Part shown: piece by piece, positions 26,906 through 35,521 of the stretch
Layout of the letters: every line of letters starts with the position of its first letter
Numbering within the stretch: position 1 is the first letter of the stretch
Origin: an uncultured Erysipelotrichaceae bacterium
GTDB taxonomy: Bacteria; Bacillota_I; Bacilli_A; RF39; UBA660
NCBI GenBank assembly: GCA_902797995.1
Contig: CADBUX010000012.1
Location: 1-35,551 of the forward strand
Direction: 5' to 3'
Length of the DNA stretch: 35,551 bases
Program-made: the position numbers and the translations under genes
The notes under the pieces: model-generated
Database searches by the model: none
Told to the model about the DNA's origin: nothing
What the model saw: the letters and a program-made list of their open reading frames with translations, nothing else

Positions 26906-26934
26906 TTGAAAAATTTTCAATTGTTAGATACAAT
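26906..26934 (+). promoter_or_regulatory. possible internal promoter for tuf
   Basis: TTGAAA (26906-26911) and TACAAT (26929-26934) are 17 bases apart in the 84-base gap between fusA and tuf. A separate tuf promoter would fit the high demand for EF-Tu. Confidence 0.5.
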
Positions 26935-26969
26935 ATTAATTGAAATAAAAAAAGGAGGAAAAATTAATT

Positions 26970-28154
26970 ATGGCAAAACAAAAATTTGATCGTAGTAAAC
27001 CACACGTTAACGTTGGTACAATCGGACACGTTGACCATGGTAAAACTACATTAACTGCTGCTATTACTAAAGTTTTAGCAGAACAAGGCGGAGCACAATT
27101 CGTTGATTATGCTAACATCGATAAAGCTCCAGAAGAAAGAGAACGTGGTATTACAATTAATACTGCACACGTTGAGTATGAAACTGCAAAAAGACATTAT
27201 GCTCACGTAGACTGTCCAGGACATGCTGACTACGTTAAAAACATGATCACTGGTGCAGCTCAAATGGATGGAGCAATTCTAGTAGTTGCTGCAACAGATG
27301 GACCAATGGCTCAAACAAGAGAACATATCTTATTGGCTCGTCAAGTTGGAGTACCAAGAATGGTTGTATTCTTAAACAAATGTGATATGGTTGATGATCC
27401 AGAACTAATTGACTTAGTAGAAATGGAAGTTAGAGATCTATTAAATGAATATGGTTTCGAAGGAGACGATACTCCAATCATTACTGGTTCTGCTTTAAAA
27501 GCTCTTGAAGGAGATCCTGAATATGTTCAAAAAATCAAAGATTTAATGGACGCTGTAGACGAATGGATTCCAACTCCAGAACGTGATACTGACAAACCAT
27601 TCTTAATGAGTATTGAAGATGTATTTACAATCACTGGGCGTGGAACAGTAGTTACAGGACGTGTTGAACGTGGTAAATTAAATCTTAACGATGAAGTTGA
27701 AATCGTTGGTATTAAACCAACTCAAAAAACTGTAGTAACAGGAATTGAAATGTTCAAAAAGTCATTAGACTATGCTGAAGCAGGAGATAATGCAGGAGTA
27801 CTTCTTCGTGGAATTTCTAGAGAACAAGTTGAACGTGGACAAGTTTTAGCTAAACCAGGAAGCGTTACACCTCATAAGAAATTTACTGCTGAAGTATATG
27901 TATTATCTAAAGAAGAAGGTGGAAGACATACTCCATTCTTCGCAAACTACAGACCACAATTCTATTTCAGAACAACAGATGTTACTGGTGTAATCGAACT
28001 ACCTGCAGGTGTTGAAATGGTTATGCCTGGGGACAATGTAAGTATGACAGTAGAATTAATTCACCCAATCGCAATTGAAAAAGGAACTGAATTCTCAATC
28101 CGTGAAGGTGGAAGAACTGTTGGTGCTGGTAAAGTAACAGATATTATTGAATAA
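26970..28154 (+). CDS. tuf: elongation factor Tu
   Basis: 394 residues, normal length. GTPase that delivers aminoacyl-tRNA to the ribosome. [31 protein letters not shown] and NKCDMVDD are the GTPase motifs, and domains 2 and 3 are complete ([14 protein letters not shown], then [14 protein letters not shown]). RBS AAAGGAGG. Last gene of the str operon, closed by a terminator. Secure. Confidence 0.99.
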   Translation: MAKQKFDRSKPHVNVGTIGHVDHGKTTLTAAITKVLAEQGGAQFVDYANIDKAPEERERGITINTAHVEYETAKRHYAHVDCPGHADYVKNMITGAAQMDGAILVVAATDGPMAQTREHILLARQVGVPRMVVFLNKCDMVDDPELIDLVEMEVRDLLNEYGFEGDDTPIITGSALKALEGDPEYVQKIKDLMDAVDEWIPTPERDTDKPFLMSIEDVFTITGRGTVVTGRVERGKLNLNDEVEIVGIKPTQKTVVTGIEMFKKSLDYAEAGDNAGVLLRGISREQVERGQVLAKPGSVTPHKKFTAEVYVLSKEEGGRHTPFFANYRPQFYFRTTDVTGVIELPAGVEMVMPGDNVSMTVELIHPIAIEKGTEFSIREGGRTVGAGKVTDIIE

Positions 28155-28161
28155 TATAATA

Positions 28162-28186
28162 AAGATGAGCAAGACTCATCTTTTTT
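28162..28186 (+). terminator. str operon terminator
   Basis: AAGATGAG (28162-28169) pairs with CTCATCTT (28175-28182) around CAAGA, followed by T to 28186. Confidence 0.85.
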
Positions 28187-28187
28187 C

Positions 28188-28216
28188 TTGTAAAAAAGAA
28201 GAAAACGTGCTATAAT
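28188..28216 (+). promoter_or_regulatory. promoter for the LRR-like gene
   Basis: TTGTAA (28188-28193) and TATAAT (28211-28216) with 17 bases between, right behind the tuf terminator. Confidence 0.7.
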
Positions 28217-28240
28217 ATGATGACATAAACAGGTGATACT

Positions 28241-29980
28241 ATGAATTATGAAGGGGAAAAATTTCTATTAAAACTATATAGGGAACTATATAACAAAGAA
28301 AGTGTAAAACATTCTGGAAGAATAAGTGATGACAAATATGAACTATTAAATAAATATTTAGCGCGTCTAGAAAAAACAGAAAAAGTATTTAAATCTGAAA
28401 AAATAGAATTGATAAAATACTTGAAAAAGAAATATTATGACAAATATGTAATCAAAGAAGAAGATATAGATAGCACAAGAGAAGACACCAAAAAAAAGAT
28501 AATTAATTCTCAAAAAGAAAGTCTTGATAAATGGATTGATTATTTAATGAAAGAAGAAACAAATTACCCTATGTGGGTAAGATATTGGACATTTCAAGGA
28601 ATGTTACAATTAGGAAAATATGATAAAGATAATAAGAAATTTACAAAACGCAGTAAAAGGACAACATTACCTTTTGTAGATATTAATCATGAAGCACTAG
28701 AAAAAACGATGAAAGAAGTAATGGCATTTCAAAAAGGTTGTAAAATAGAAGATAAAGATTTAGAAAAACTGATATCAAATGGAAGTTTTGGTAAGATATA
28801 TGCTTATAACATTTCAAAAATAGTCTCCAATCAAAATAGAGAAACTACAGAAACAGGAATTTGGCAATCATTTATGCAAGGAGAGGAAATAAAACTTGCT
28901 GAGTCATTAGAAGAAAAAAACACTGGTTGGTGTATCACTAGTAAATCTATCGCCGCAAATTACTTAGAATGTGGTAGAATACACATTTACTATACAAAAG
29001 ATAAAAGAGGTAATTACACAATACCTAGAATATGTATAAGGCAAGAGGATAGTAAAATCGCAGAAATAAAAGGTGTTGCTGATTCGCAAAATAATGTGGA
29101 AGATTCTATGGTAAGTATTACAGAAGAAAAGTTAAATAAATTACCAGGCAATAAAAAAGCTAAAAAACAGATTGAAGCCATGAAACTATTAGCATCGATA
29201 TATCACAAACACAATAAAAATGAAGAACTATCTGAAAAAGAGTTAAGATTCTTATACCAAATTGATGGAAAAATTGAAAATTTTGGTTGGGGTAATGATC
29301 CGAGAATAGACGAAATCTTGAAAACAAGAAATTCCAAAATCGATATAGCCAAGATATTTGACTGTAATCCTGACAAAATATCTACAAAAAAAGAAGAATT
29401 GAATAATAATGCATATATTTATTATGGAGATATAGATTATGAAACCAATGATCATTACACTGTTCCTCCGATAGTTATTGGAGATATAAATTTGAAAGAT
29501 TGTAAATCAGCATTAGGCTGTGAAAACTTACAATTACTTGCAGGCTCATTACTTGCAAGTGAGTTAGAAACTGCAGAATCATTTAATAGTCTAGAAACTA
29601 TAACAGGAAGTGCAGATCTCAGCAATCTTAAAACAGCAAAAGGATTAGAAAACTTGCAACAAGTAGGTAAAACATTAAATCTTAAAAATATAAAAACTTT
29701 GGAAGGTTTAAATAGTTTAGAAGAAACTGGTACACTAATTTTAAGTAATACAGAATATTCTAAAGGAGCTGCTAGTTTAAAAGTAGTAAGAGGAAATTTA
29801 GATATTTCAAAAATGATAGATTTAAGTGATTTTAAAAGTTTAGAATTAATTGAAGGTAATCTCATTTGCTATGCATCAAATAGTACTAAATACTTACCAA
29901 ATTTAAAAGTAAAAGGTAATCAGTATTTCTATCACATAATAAATATTCACAATATAAAGAAAAGAATTAGAACTATATAA
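28241..29980 (+). CDS. unknown protein with C-terminal leucine-rich-like repeats
   Basis: 579 residues with its own promoter. The N-terminal 150 residues are helical and charged. The middle has GWCITSKSIAANYLECGRIHIYYTKD and IPRICIRQEDSKIAEIKGV (about 227-275), a compact block that I do not recognise as a named family. From about 425 to 555 the chain falls into strands of about 20-22 residues (SLETITGSADLSNLKTAKGL, LQQVGKTLNLKNIKTLEGLN, LKVVRGNLDISKM), like an LRR or receptor L-domain solenoid. No signal peptide or membrane segment. It is a single-gene unit placed between the str operon and secG; the repeats suggest binding of another protein. Confidence 0.6.
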   Translation: MNYEGEKFLLKLYRELYNKESVKHSGRISDDKYELLNKYLARLEKTEKVFKSEKIELIKYLKKKYYDKYVIKEEDIDSTREDTKKKIINSQKESLDKWIDYLMKEETNYPMWVRYWTFQGMLQLGKYDKDNKKFTKRSKRTTLPFVDINHEALEKTMKEVMAFQKGCKIEDKDLEKLISNGSFGKIYAYNISKIVSNQNRETTETGIWQSFMQGEEIKLAESLEEKNTGWCITSKSIAANYLECGRIHIYYTKDKRGNYTIPRICIRQEDSKIAEIKGVADSQNNVEDSMVSITEEKLNKLPGNKKAKKQIEAMKLLASIYHKHNKNEELSEKELRFLYQIDGKIENFGWGNDPRIDEILKTRNSKIDIAKIFDCNPDKISTKKEELNNNAYIYYGDIDYETNDHYTVPPIVIGDINLKDCKSALGCENLQLLAGSLLASELETAESFNSLETITGSADLSNLKTAKGLENLQQVGKTLNLKNIKTLEGLNSLEETGTLILSNTEYSKGAASLKVVRGNLDISKMIDLSDFKSLELIEGNLICYASNSTKYLPNLKVKGNQYFYHIINIHNIKKRIRTI

Positions 29981-29995
29981 AATAAATAAAAACAT

Positions 29996-30024
29996 TTGCA
30001 ATAACGTTTATCTTATGTTAAAAT
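29996..30024 (+). promoter_or_regulatory. secG promoter
   Basis: TTGCAA (29996-30001) and TAAAAT (30019-30024) with 17 bases between and a TG just before the -10. Confidence 0.65.
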
Positions 30025-30055
30025 ACATATAGTTATTAACAAGGAGGGTTACTAG

Positions 30056-30283
30056 ATGAAAGAAATAGCGCAAGTCATTTTATTAGTATTAAGTGCCATA
30101 ATAATCGTATTAGTATTAATGCAAAGTAGCAAATCAACAGATGTAAATAACATTATGTCTGGAGGAACTAGCGATTTATTTAAAAACAGAAAAGAACGTG
30201 GATCAGAATTAGTAATAAGTAGATTAACATTAATCCTAGGATTAGCATTTGTAGTTATCTGTCTTGTACTTTCATTTATATAA
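30056..30283 (+). CDS. secG: protein translocase subunit SecG
   Basis: 75 residues with two membrane helices (about 5-21 and 53-74) joined by the typical loop QSSKSTDVNNIMSGGTSDLF. It is the small accessory subunit of the SecYEG channel. AAGGAGGG precedes the ATG. The order secG-rnr-smpB is common in Firmicutes; here secG and rnr are separated by a mobile-element remnant. Confidence 0.95.
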   Translation: MKEIAQVILLVLSAIIIVLVLMQSSKSTDVNNIMSGGTSDLFKNRKERGSELVISRLTLILGLAFVVICLVLSFI

Positions 30284-30306
30284 TAAAAATATAGACTAGT
30301 AAATAT

Positions 30307-30484
30307 TGAAGTGAACCCCATTTTGGACACTTTAAAAAAAGACTAGTTTTGTATAGAATAGAATCTCGAGAAAGGAGGTTCTATTTTTATGTCTAATAAT
30401 AAACACACTAATGAATTTAAAAAGAAAGTTGTGAATGAATATGTTTCTGGTAATAACAGTTTCTATTCTTTAGAAAGAAAATAA
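30307..30484 (+). mobile_element. left-end remnant of an IS3-family element
   Basis: The sequence from 30307 (TGAAGTGAACCCCATTTTGG and following) looks like a terminal inverted repeat of IS3/IS150-type elements. A 31-codon frame follows at 30389-30484 with RBS AAAGGAGG; its product (KHTNEFKKKVVNEYVSG, then NNSFYSLERK) matches the start of an OrfA transposase helix-turn-helix. The rest of OrfA, all of OrfB and the right end are missing. The fragment runs straight into a truncated toxin gene. No target duplication can be checked. Confidence 0.75.
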
Positions 30485-30711
30485 AAAAGCAGGGGAAAGA
30501 TTTAGCAAAATTAAAAGCAGTCATTGATACTTTGGTAAGTTATAAAGGACTTGATACGAAATACAGAAATCATAAATTAAAAGACAACAAATATTTCAAA
30601 AATTGTTATGAATGTCATATCCAGCCAGATTGGATTTTAGTATATCAATATATAAATGAAAATTTAATTTTTTTATTGGTTAATACGGAAATTCATAGTG
30701 AATTGTTTTAA
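30475..30711 (+). pseudogene. headless YafQ/RelE-type toxin
   Basis: The frame encodes KKQGKDLAKLKAVIDTL through CHIQPDWILVYQY to NTEIHSELF, ending at TAA (30709-30711). This matches the YafQ branch of ribosome-dependent mRNA interferases. The residues known to matter in E. coli YafQ have counterparts: His of YRNHKL, His of ECHIQ, Asp-Trp of PDW, the late His and the final Phe. There is no ATG, GTG or TTG start with an RBS; the first 15-20 residues are replaced by the IS fragment, and the frame is open only from 30457. No antitoxin gene is present. Most likely dead. Confidence 0.8.
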
Positions 30712-30713
30712 GA

Positions 30714-30736
30714 GCTAACAAAAAGTTAGTCTTTTT
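30714..30736 (+). terminator. weak terminator after the toxin remnant
   Basis: CTAAC (30715-30719) pairs with GTTAG (30725-30729), with an outer G-U pair and TCTTTTT after it. The stem is short. Confidence 0.4.
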
Positions 30737-30801
30737 CTTTATCTAAACTATTTCTTGTTTGTTTATAAAAGCCATATCACTTAATATCTTTTTTTTTAAT
30801 A

Positions 30802-30815
30802 ATATGATATCATAT
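30802..30815. repeat. 14-bp palindrome upstream of rnr
   Basis: ATATGATATCATAT is a perfect palindrome 15 bases before the rnr start, overlapping a possible -10 region. It could be an operator, though AT-rich palindromes also arise by chance. Confidence 0.35.
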
Positions 30816-30830
30816 ATATGGTGAAGTATT

Positions 30831-32900
30831 ATGGAACAAAGAATATTAGAAATATTAAAAGTATCAAGAAATAATGGATTAACAAAAGAAGAAGCATATA
30901 AAAAGTTAGCATACACAAATCTATCTTTTGAAGATTTTGAAGAAGTTTTTGAGGGCTTAAAAGATCAAAGAAAAATATATCAAACAGGTAAAGATAGATA
31001 CACTTTAAATCCCTTTAAAGAAGGGGAAGTTAAAGTAACCAAAAAAGGAACTATCTTAGTAAAAACAGAAGATGAAACAATAGAAATAACAGAAGATCAG
31101 TTTAATTGTGTAACCGGAGATATAGTAAAAATAAGAATAACAGACTTTAATGAACAAAAAGGAACTATTAAAGAAGTAATAGATAGAAAAGGTATAATTG
31201 CAGAGGTAAAAATAAAGAATAAAAAGAAATATGCAGTTACCAAAGATGAAAAAGAATATGAACTAAAAACTGATCAAAATGTTGTTGAGGGGTTAATAAT
31301 AGGAATAAAAATAGAAAAAGATAGAAAAGATAAACATCCTATAGCAACCATAGATAGAGTATTTGGTCATAAAAATAGACCAAGATTAGATGAAGAAATT
31401 ATTCTCTATGAAAATAATTTTGAGTTTATTTGGAACGATCTAATAAAAAAAGAATTACAAGATACGCCTTCTGAAGTAAAAGAAGAAGATAAAAAAGGAA
31501 GAAAGGATTTAAGAGATGAAGTAATATTTACTATAGATGGAGACGATACCAAAGATATAGATGATGCCATAAGTTTAAAAACATTAGAAAATGGCAACTA
31601 CTTACTTGGAGTTCATATTGCAGACGTAACAAATTATGTAAAAGAAGGTTCCGAAATAGATAAAGAAGCCTATCAAAGAGCAACAAGTGTTTATATGAAT
31701 ACAGTAGTAAATCCAATGTATCCAGTGGATCTATCAAATGGAATATGCTCACTAAATCCAAATGTAGATCGTTTAGCACTCTCATGCAACATGGAACTTG
31801 ATAAAAATGGTAATTTAGTAGATTACGATATATTCGAAAGTGTTATAAGATCAAGAATACAAATGACTTATAAAAAAGTAAATAAAATATTAAACGATGA
31901 AGAAACGCCTGTTGGTTATGAACCATATGCAAACATTTTAAAAGATCTTTATAACTTATCACTAATATTAGAAAAAAACAGAAAAAAAAGAGGCTATCAA
32001 GAATTTGATGTACCAGAAATAAAAGTAGTAACAGATGAAGAAGGAATTCCGACAGAAATTAAAAAAAGAGAAACAGGAAAAGGCGAAAAACTAATTGAAA
32101 TGTTTATGTTAGAAGCCAATGAAACGGTAGCAACCTATGTTTATAATATGAATATTCCATTCATTTATAGAGATCATGATAAACCAAATGAAGAAAAACT
32201 AAAAAAAGTAACAAATGTTATAAAAAACTATGGAGAAAGAATTGAGACAAAAGGGAATTTATTAACTCCAAAATATATCGAAGACCTTTTAGCATCATTA
32301 AAAGATTCAGAAAAGAAAACAACATATAGTACAATGATTTTAAGAAGCCTAGCCAAAGCAACCTACGAAGCATACAATATAGGTCACTTTAGTATAGGAA
32401 TTGATGTTAATAAAAAAGAGGCATACACTCACTTCACCTCTCCAATAAGAAGATATCCTGATACAACAGTTCATAGAGTGCTAAAAAAAATACTTCATAA
32501 CAGTGTAGAAGATTTATATACAGATGATCACAAAAGAAAAATGATAGAAATAGCAAAGCATTCATCTGTCCAAGAACAAAATGCTGACAACTGTGAAAGA
32601 AGTTCAAACAAAATGAAAACAGCAGAGTATATGGAAAAATATATTGGAGAAACGTACGAAGGAAATATTTCAGGCTTTACTCCAAACTCAATGTTTGTAG
32701 AACTACCTAACCTAATCGAGGGAAGAATAGGCTTTAATACAATGGATGACTTTTATAACTATGATGAAGAATTAGAAATAATAACAGGTGAAAAAACAAA
32801 TAAAGTATATCGCCTTGGGGATAAAGTAAAAGTAACACTAGTAAAATCGTCCAAAGAGTTAAGAGAAATAGACTTTGAAATGACAAAGAAGGTGAACTAA
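30831..32900 (+). CDS. rnr: ribonuclease R
   Basis: 689 residues. A 3'-5' exoribonuclease of the RNB family that degrades structured RNA and takes part in trans-translation decay. An N-terminal winged-helix segment (EILKVSRNNGLTKEEAYKKL) is followed by cold-shock domains (TKKGTILVKTEDE), then the RNB active site DGDDTKDIDDAISL, with HIADVTNYVKEGSEID and HFTSPIRRYPDT, and a C-terminal S1 domain. The terminal Lys-rich tail of some homologs is short or absent. The stop overlaps the smpB ATG by one base. The RBS (GGTGAAG) is weak. Confidence 0.96.
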   Translation: MEQRILEILKVSRNNGLTKEEAYKKLAYTNLSFEDFEEVFEGLKDQRKIYQTGKDRYTLNPFKEGEVKVTKKGTILVKTEDETIEITEDQFNCVTGDIVKIRITDFNEQKGTIKEVIDRKGIIAEVKIKNKKKYAVTKDEKEYELKTDQNVVEGLIIGIKIEKDRKDKHPIATIDRVFGHKNRPRLDEEIILYENNFEFIWNDLIKKELQDTPSEVKEEDKKGRKDLRDEVIFTIDGDDTKDIDDAISLKTLENGNYLLGVHIADVTNYVKEGSEIDKEAYQRATSVYMNTVVNPMYPVDLSNGICSLNPNVDRLALSCNMELDKNGNLVDYDIFESVIRSRIQMTYKKVNKILNDEETPVGYEPYANILKDLYNLSLILEKNRKKRGYQEFDVPEIKVVTDEEGIPTEIKKRETGKGEKLIEMFMLEANETVATYVYNMNIPFIYRDHDKPNEEKLKKVTNVIKNYGERIETKGNLLTPKYIEDLLASLKDSEKKTTYSTMILRSLAKATYEAYNIGHFSIGIDVNKKEAYTHFTSPIRRYPDTTVHRVLKKILHNSVEDLYTDDHKRKMIEIAKHSSVQEQNADNCERSSNKMKTAEYMEKYIGETYEGNISGFTPNSMFVELPNLIEGRIGFNTMDDFYNYDEELEIITGEKTNKVYRLGDKVKVTLVKSSKELREIDFEMTKKVN

Positions 32901-33343
32901 TGGAAATACTAAATAGAAAAGCAAAATTTAATTATTTTATAGAAGAGGAACTAGAATGTGGTATAGAACTTTTAGGAAATGAAGTAAAATCCATAAGAGA
33001 AGGTTCTTGTAATATAAAAGATAGTTATGCCAGAATAAAGAATAACGAAGTATTTGTAATAAACATGTTTGTAAAAAAATACTCTCATACTGGAGAAGCA
33101 TTCAAAGCAAATGAAACAAGAGAAAGAAAATTGCTACTTCACAAAAAACAAATACTAAAACTAAAAGAAAAAACTACTAAAGAAGGATATACATTAATAC
33201 CTTTAAAAATATATTTCAATAAAGATAATAAAGCCAAACTACTTTTAGGACTTTGTAAAGGTAAGAAAAACTATGATAAAAGAGAAACAATTAAAGAAAG
33301 GGATATTAAAAGAAAGATAGAAAAAGACTTAAAAAGATATTAA
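32900..33343 (+). CDS. smpB: SsrA-binding protein SmpB
   Basis: 147 residues, slightly short but complete. It binds tmRNA and brings it to stalled ribosomes. Typical motifs include NRKAKFNYFIEEELECGIEL, GNEVKSIREGSCNIKDSYARI and LLLGLCKGKKNYDKRETIKERD. The ATG overlaps the rnr stop, so the two are coupled and work in the same rescue pathway. tmRNA itself is not in this window; the following gap holds the glmS ribozyme instead. Confidence 0.97.
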   Translation: MEILNRKAKFNYFIEEELECGIELLGNEVKSIREGSCNIKDSYARIKNNEVFVINMFVKKYSHTGEAFKANETRERKLLLHKKQILKLKEKTTKEGYTLIPLKIYFNKDNKAKLLLGLCKGKKNYDKRETIKERDIKRKIEKDLKRY

Positions 33344-33364
33344 CGAAATTGTTAATATCTTTTT
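33335..33364 (+). terminator. terminator of the rnr-smpB unit
   Basis: AGATATTAAC (33335-33344) pairs perfectly with GTTAATATCT (33351-33360) around GAAATT, followed by T to 33364. The 5' arm overlaps the last smpB codons. Confidence 0.85.
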
Positions 33365-33367
33365 GAT

Positions 33368-33397
33368 TTGTCAAAAGCAATTCAAAAGTAGTATAAT
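33368..33397 (+). promoter_or_regulatory. glmS promoter
   Basis: TTGTCA (33368-33373) and TATAAT (33392-33397) with 18 bases between, overlapping the preceding terminator tail. It would start transcription near 33404, upstream of the ribozyme. Confidence 0.75.
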
Positions 33398-33447
33398 AGA
33401 GTTAGTTATAAAAACTTAAGGAGGATAGTTAAAGATTTTTATAATAA

Positions 33448-33578
33448 GCGCCAGAACCAAAAAAGGTTGACGAGGTTAGTAGTTATCGAAGTTTTCGGCG
33501 GGTGCTACTACGGGTAACAACTCGTTAGAATATATATTAAAAAACAAAAACAAAATTGTAACAGAGTATATATTCAAG
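33448..33578 (+). ncRNA. glmS self-cleaving ribozyme (glucosamine-6-phosphate sensor)
   Basis: Conserved glmS ribozyme blocks appear in order: GCGCCAGAAC (33448-33457), TTGACGAGG (33467-33475), ATCGAAGTTTTCGGCGGGTGC (around 33485-33504), then a stem GAATATATA (33528-33536) with TATATATTC (33567-33575). Cleavage is expected between 33447 and 33448. By established knowledge, glucosamine-6-phosphate is the cofactor for self-cleavage, which destabilises the glmS message when product is plentiful. It ends about 12 bases before the glmS start. Confidence 0.93.
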
Positions 33579-33590
33579 TAAGGAGGATTT

Positions 33591-35411
33591 ATGTGTGGAA
33601 TAATAGGATACGTAGGTAAAGATAAAAAGTCTCTCCACGTATTAATAAATGGTTTAAAAAACCTAGAATATAGAGGTTATGATTCTGCAGGAATAGCCTT
33701 AAAAGATAATAAAAAAATTAAAATAATAAAAGCCAAAGGAAAGATAAAAAACCTTGAGGAAAAAGTAAAAAATGGAATAGAAACAAACATTGGTATAGGG
33801 CATACTAGATGGGCAACGCATGGAAAAGCTACTGAGATAAATGCTCATCCTCATAGGGTAGGAAGCGTAACTATAGTCCATAATGGTATTATAGAAAACT
33901 ATATAGAAATAAAAAATAAATTACTAAAGGAAGGATATAGTTTTAATTCGGAAACAGATAGTGAAGTTGCTTGTGCACTTATTGATAAAATATATAAAGA
34001 AGAACAAGATAAGTTAAAAACATTAAAAAAAGTAAATAAAGAACTAAAAGGATCTTATGCATTTGCAATTATTTTTGAAGATGATAATAAGCTTTATGCA
34101 ATGAGAAAAGATAGTCCTTTAATTATAGGGGTAGGAAAAAACGAAAACTATTTAGCATCAGATGTACCAGCCATACTAGAGTTTACTAATAAATATATAT
34201 TACTTGATAAGAATGAGTATGCGATAGTAAGTAAAACAAACATAAACATTTACGATAGTAAATTACAAAAGATAGAAAAAAGTATTAATACTTACGAAGC
34301 TACTAGAGAACAAGCAATGAAAAATGATTACGAGCATTTTATGCTAAAAGAAATAAATGATGAACCACTAGCATTTGAGGAACTATTAAAACAGTTTAAT
34401 CTTAATAACATTGATGAATTAACAAACAGTATGCCAAGTTTAGAAAAATATGAAAACATAGATATTGTAGGATGTGGTAGTGCCTATCATGCTGGATTAA
34501 TAGGTAAAAGCATTATAGAAAAATATGCAGACATTCCAGTAAATGTAGAAATTGCAAGCGAATACAGGTACAAGAAAAACTTTAATAATGAAAAAACGTT
34601 AACAATTTTAATATCACAATCTGGGGAAACAGCAGACACTTTAGCAGCCCTTCGTAAAGTAAAAGAAAAAGGATATGATACATTAGGAATAATTAATACT
34701 GTAGATTCATCTATTGCTAGAGAATCAGATAATGTTTTATATATCAAAGCAGGATGTGAAATATCTGTTGCAACAACAAAAGCTTATTCTGCTCAAGTAT
34801 TAATATTAACACTTATAGCATTAGTAATAGCAAATAATAAAAAAACATTAAACAAAAATGAAATAAACAACATTTTAAAAGACATAAAAATGTTGCCAAG
34901 CAACATTAAAACCGAGATAAACAAACAAGAGCAGTGTAAAGAAATAGCAAATAAACTATATAAAGCAAAAGATATATTCTTTATTGGTAGAGGTATAGAC
35001 TATGCATTATGTATGGAAGGATCCCTAAAATTAAAAGAAATATCTTATATTCATTCAGAAAGTTATGCAGCAGGAGAACTTAAACATGGTACAATATCCT
35101 TAATAGAAGAACAAACTCCAGTAATAGCTATAGTAACAGACAGTTCTATATCAGAAAAAACAATGAGTAATATTAAGGAAGTAAAAGCAAGAGGAGCAAA
35201 AGTAGTTTTAATTACAACAAACAAAATACTAAACAAATATAAAGAATCTCACATATATGATGCATTTATCACAATAGAAGATATAAGCCCGGTAATACAC
35301 CCATTACATGTAGCAACACTATTGCAACTAATTGCATACTACGTTGCTAAAGAAAAAGGTCTTGATATAGATAAACCAAGGAATTTGGCTAAATCAGTTA
35401 CTGTAGAATAA
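33591..35411 (+). CDS. glmS: glutamine-fructose-6-phosphate aminotransferase (isomerizing)
   Basis: 606 residues, normal length. It makes glucosamine-6-phosphate from fructose-6-phosphate and glutamine, the first step to UDP-GlcNAc and peptidoglycan. MCGIIGYVG carries the N-terminal nucleophile Cys2, and GHTRWATHGKATEINAHPH is the amidotransferase core. Two SIS domains follow (VGCGSAYHAG, ISQSGETADTLAAL, then FFIGRGIDYAL and ESYAAGELKHGTISLIE), and the protein ends DKPRNLAKSVTVE. RBS AAGGAGG. Regulated by the ribozyme just upstream. Its presence suggests that the cell makes amino sugars for a wall. Confidence 0.98.
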   Translation: MCGIIGYVGKDKKSLHVLINGLKNLEYRGYDSAGIALKDNKKIKIIKAKGKIKNLEEKVKNGIETNIGIGHTRWATHGKATEINAHPHRVGSVTIVHNGIIENYIEIKNKLLKEGYSFNSETDSEVACALIDKIYKEEQDKLKTLKKVNKELKGSYAFAIIFEDDNKLYAMRKDSPLIIGVGKNENYLASDVPAILEFTNKYILLDKNEYAIVSKTNINIYDSKLQKIEKSINTYEATREQAMKNDYEHFMLKEINDEPLAFEELLKQFNLNNIDELTNSMPSLEKYENIDIVGCGSAYHAGLIGKSIIEKYADIPVNVEIASEYRYKKNFNNEKTLTILISQSGETADTLAALRKVKEKGYDTLGIINTVDSSIARESDNVLYIKAGCEISVATTKAYSAQVLILTLIALVIANNKKTLNKNEINNILKDIKMLPSNIKTEINKQEQCKEIANKLYKAKDIFFIGRGIDYALCMEGSLKLKEISYIHSESYAAGELKHGTISLIEEQTPVIAIVTDSSISEKTMSNIKEVKARGAKVVLITTNKILNKYKESHIYDAFITIEDISPVIHPLHVATLLQLIAYYVAKEKGLDIDKPRNLAKSVTVE

Positions 35412-35434
35412 AGACTTAGTTTTTCTAAGTCTTT
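35410..35434 (+). terminator. glmS terminator
   Basis: AAAGACTTAG (35410-35419) and CTAAGTCTTT (35425-35434) pair perfectly around TTTTT; the tail after it is only moderately T-rich. The 5' arm overlaps the stop codon. Confidence 0.75.
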
Positions 35435-35487
35435 ATTTAATTTATATTACTAGGTGAAGTAAAGTAAATGTTGGAAAATTTTAAGAG

Positions 35488-35521
35488 AAAATACAAGTTA
35501 TGTAATTAATTTGTATTTTTT
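35488..35521 (+). terminator. possible second hairpin terminator at the window end
   Basis: AAAATACAA (35488-35496) pairs with TTGTATTTT (35511-35519) around a 14-base loop and is followed by T. It could back up the glmS terminator or end a very short transcript. The rest of 35435-35551 shows nothing I can name. Confidence 0.4.

Noticed and set aside
33344-33590. tmRNA (ssrA) in the gap after smpB
   Set aside because: ssrA often follows smpB, but the sequence matches the glmS ribozyme core and has no tag-peptide frame or tRNA-like ends.
390-35411. General reassignment of TGA to tryptophan (genetic code 4)
   Set aside because: Conserved Trp residues in ValRS, S7, EF-G and others are all TGG, and conserved genes are unbroken. 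Only one TGA in the window looks like a sense codon.
35468-35509. 13-codon frame at the window end
   Set aside because: Very short, no good RBS, and it overlaps a likely terminator hairpin.
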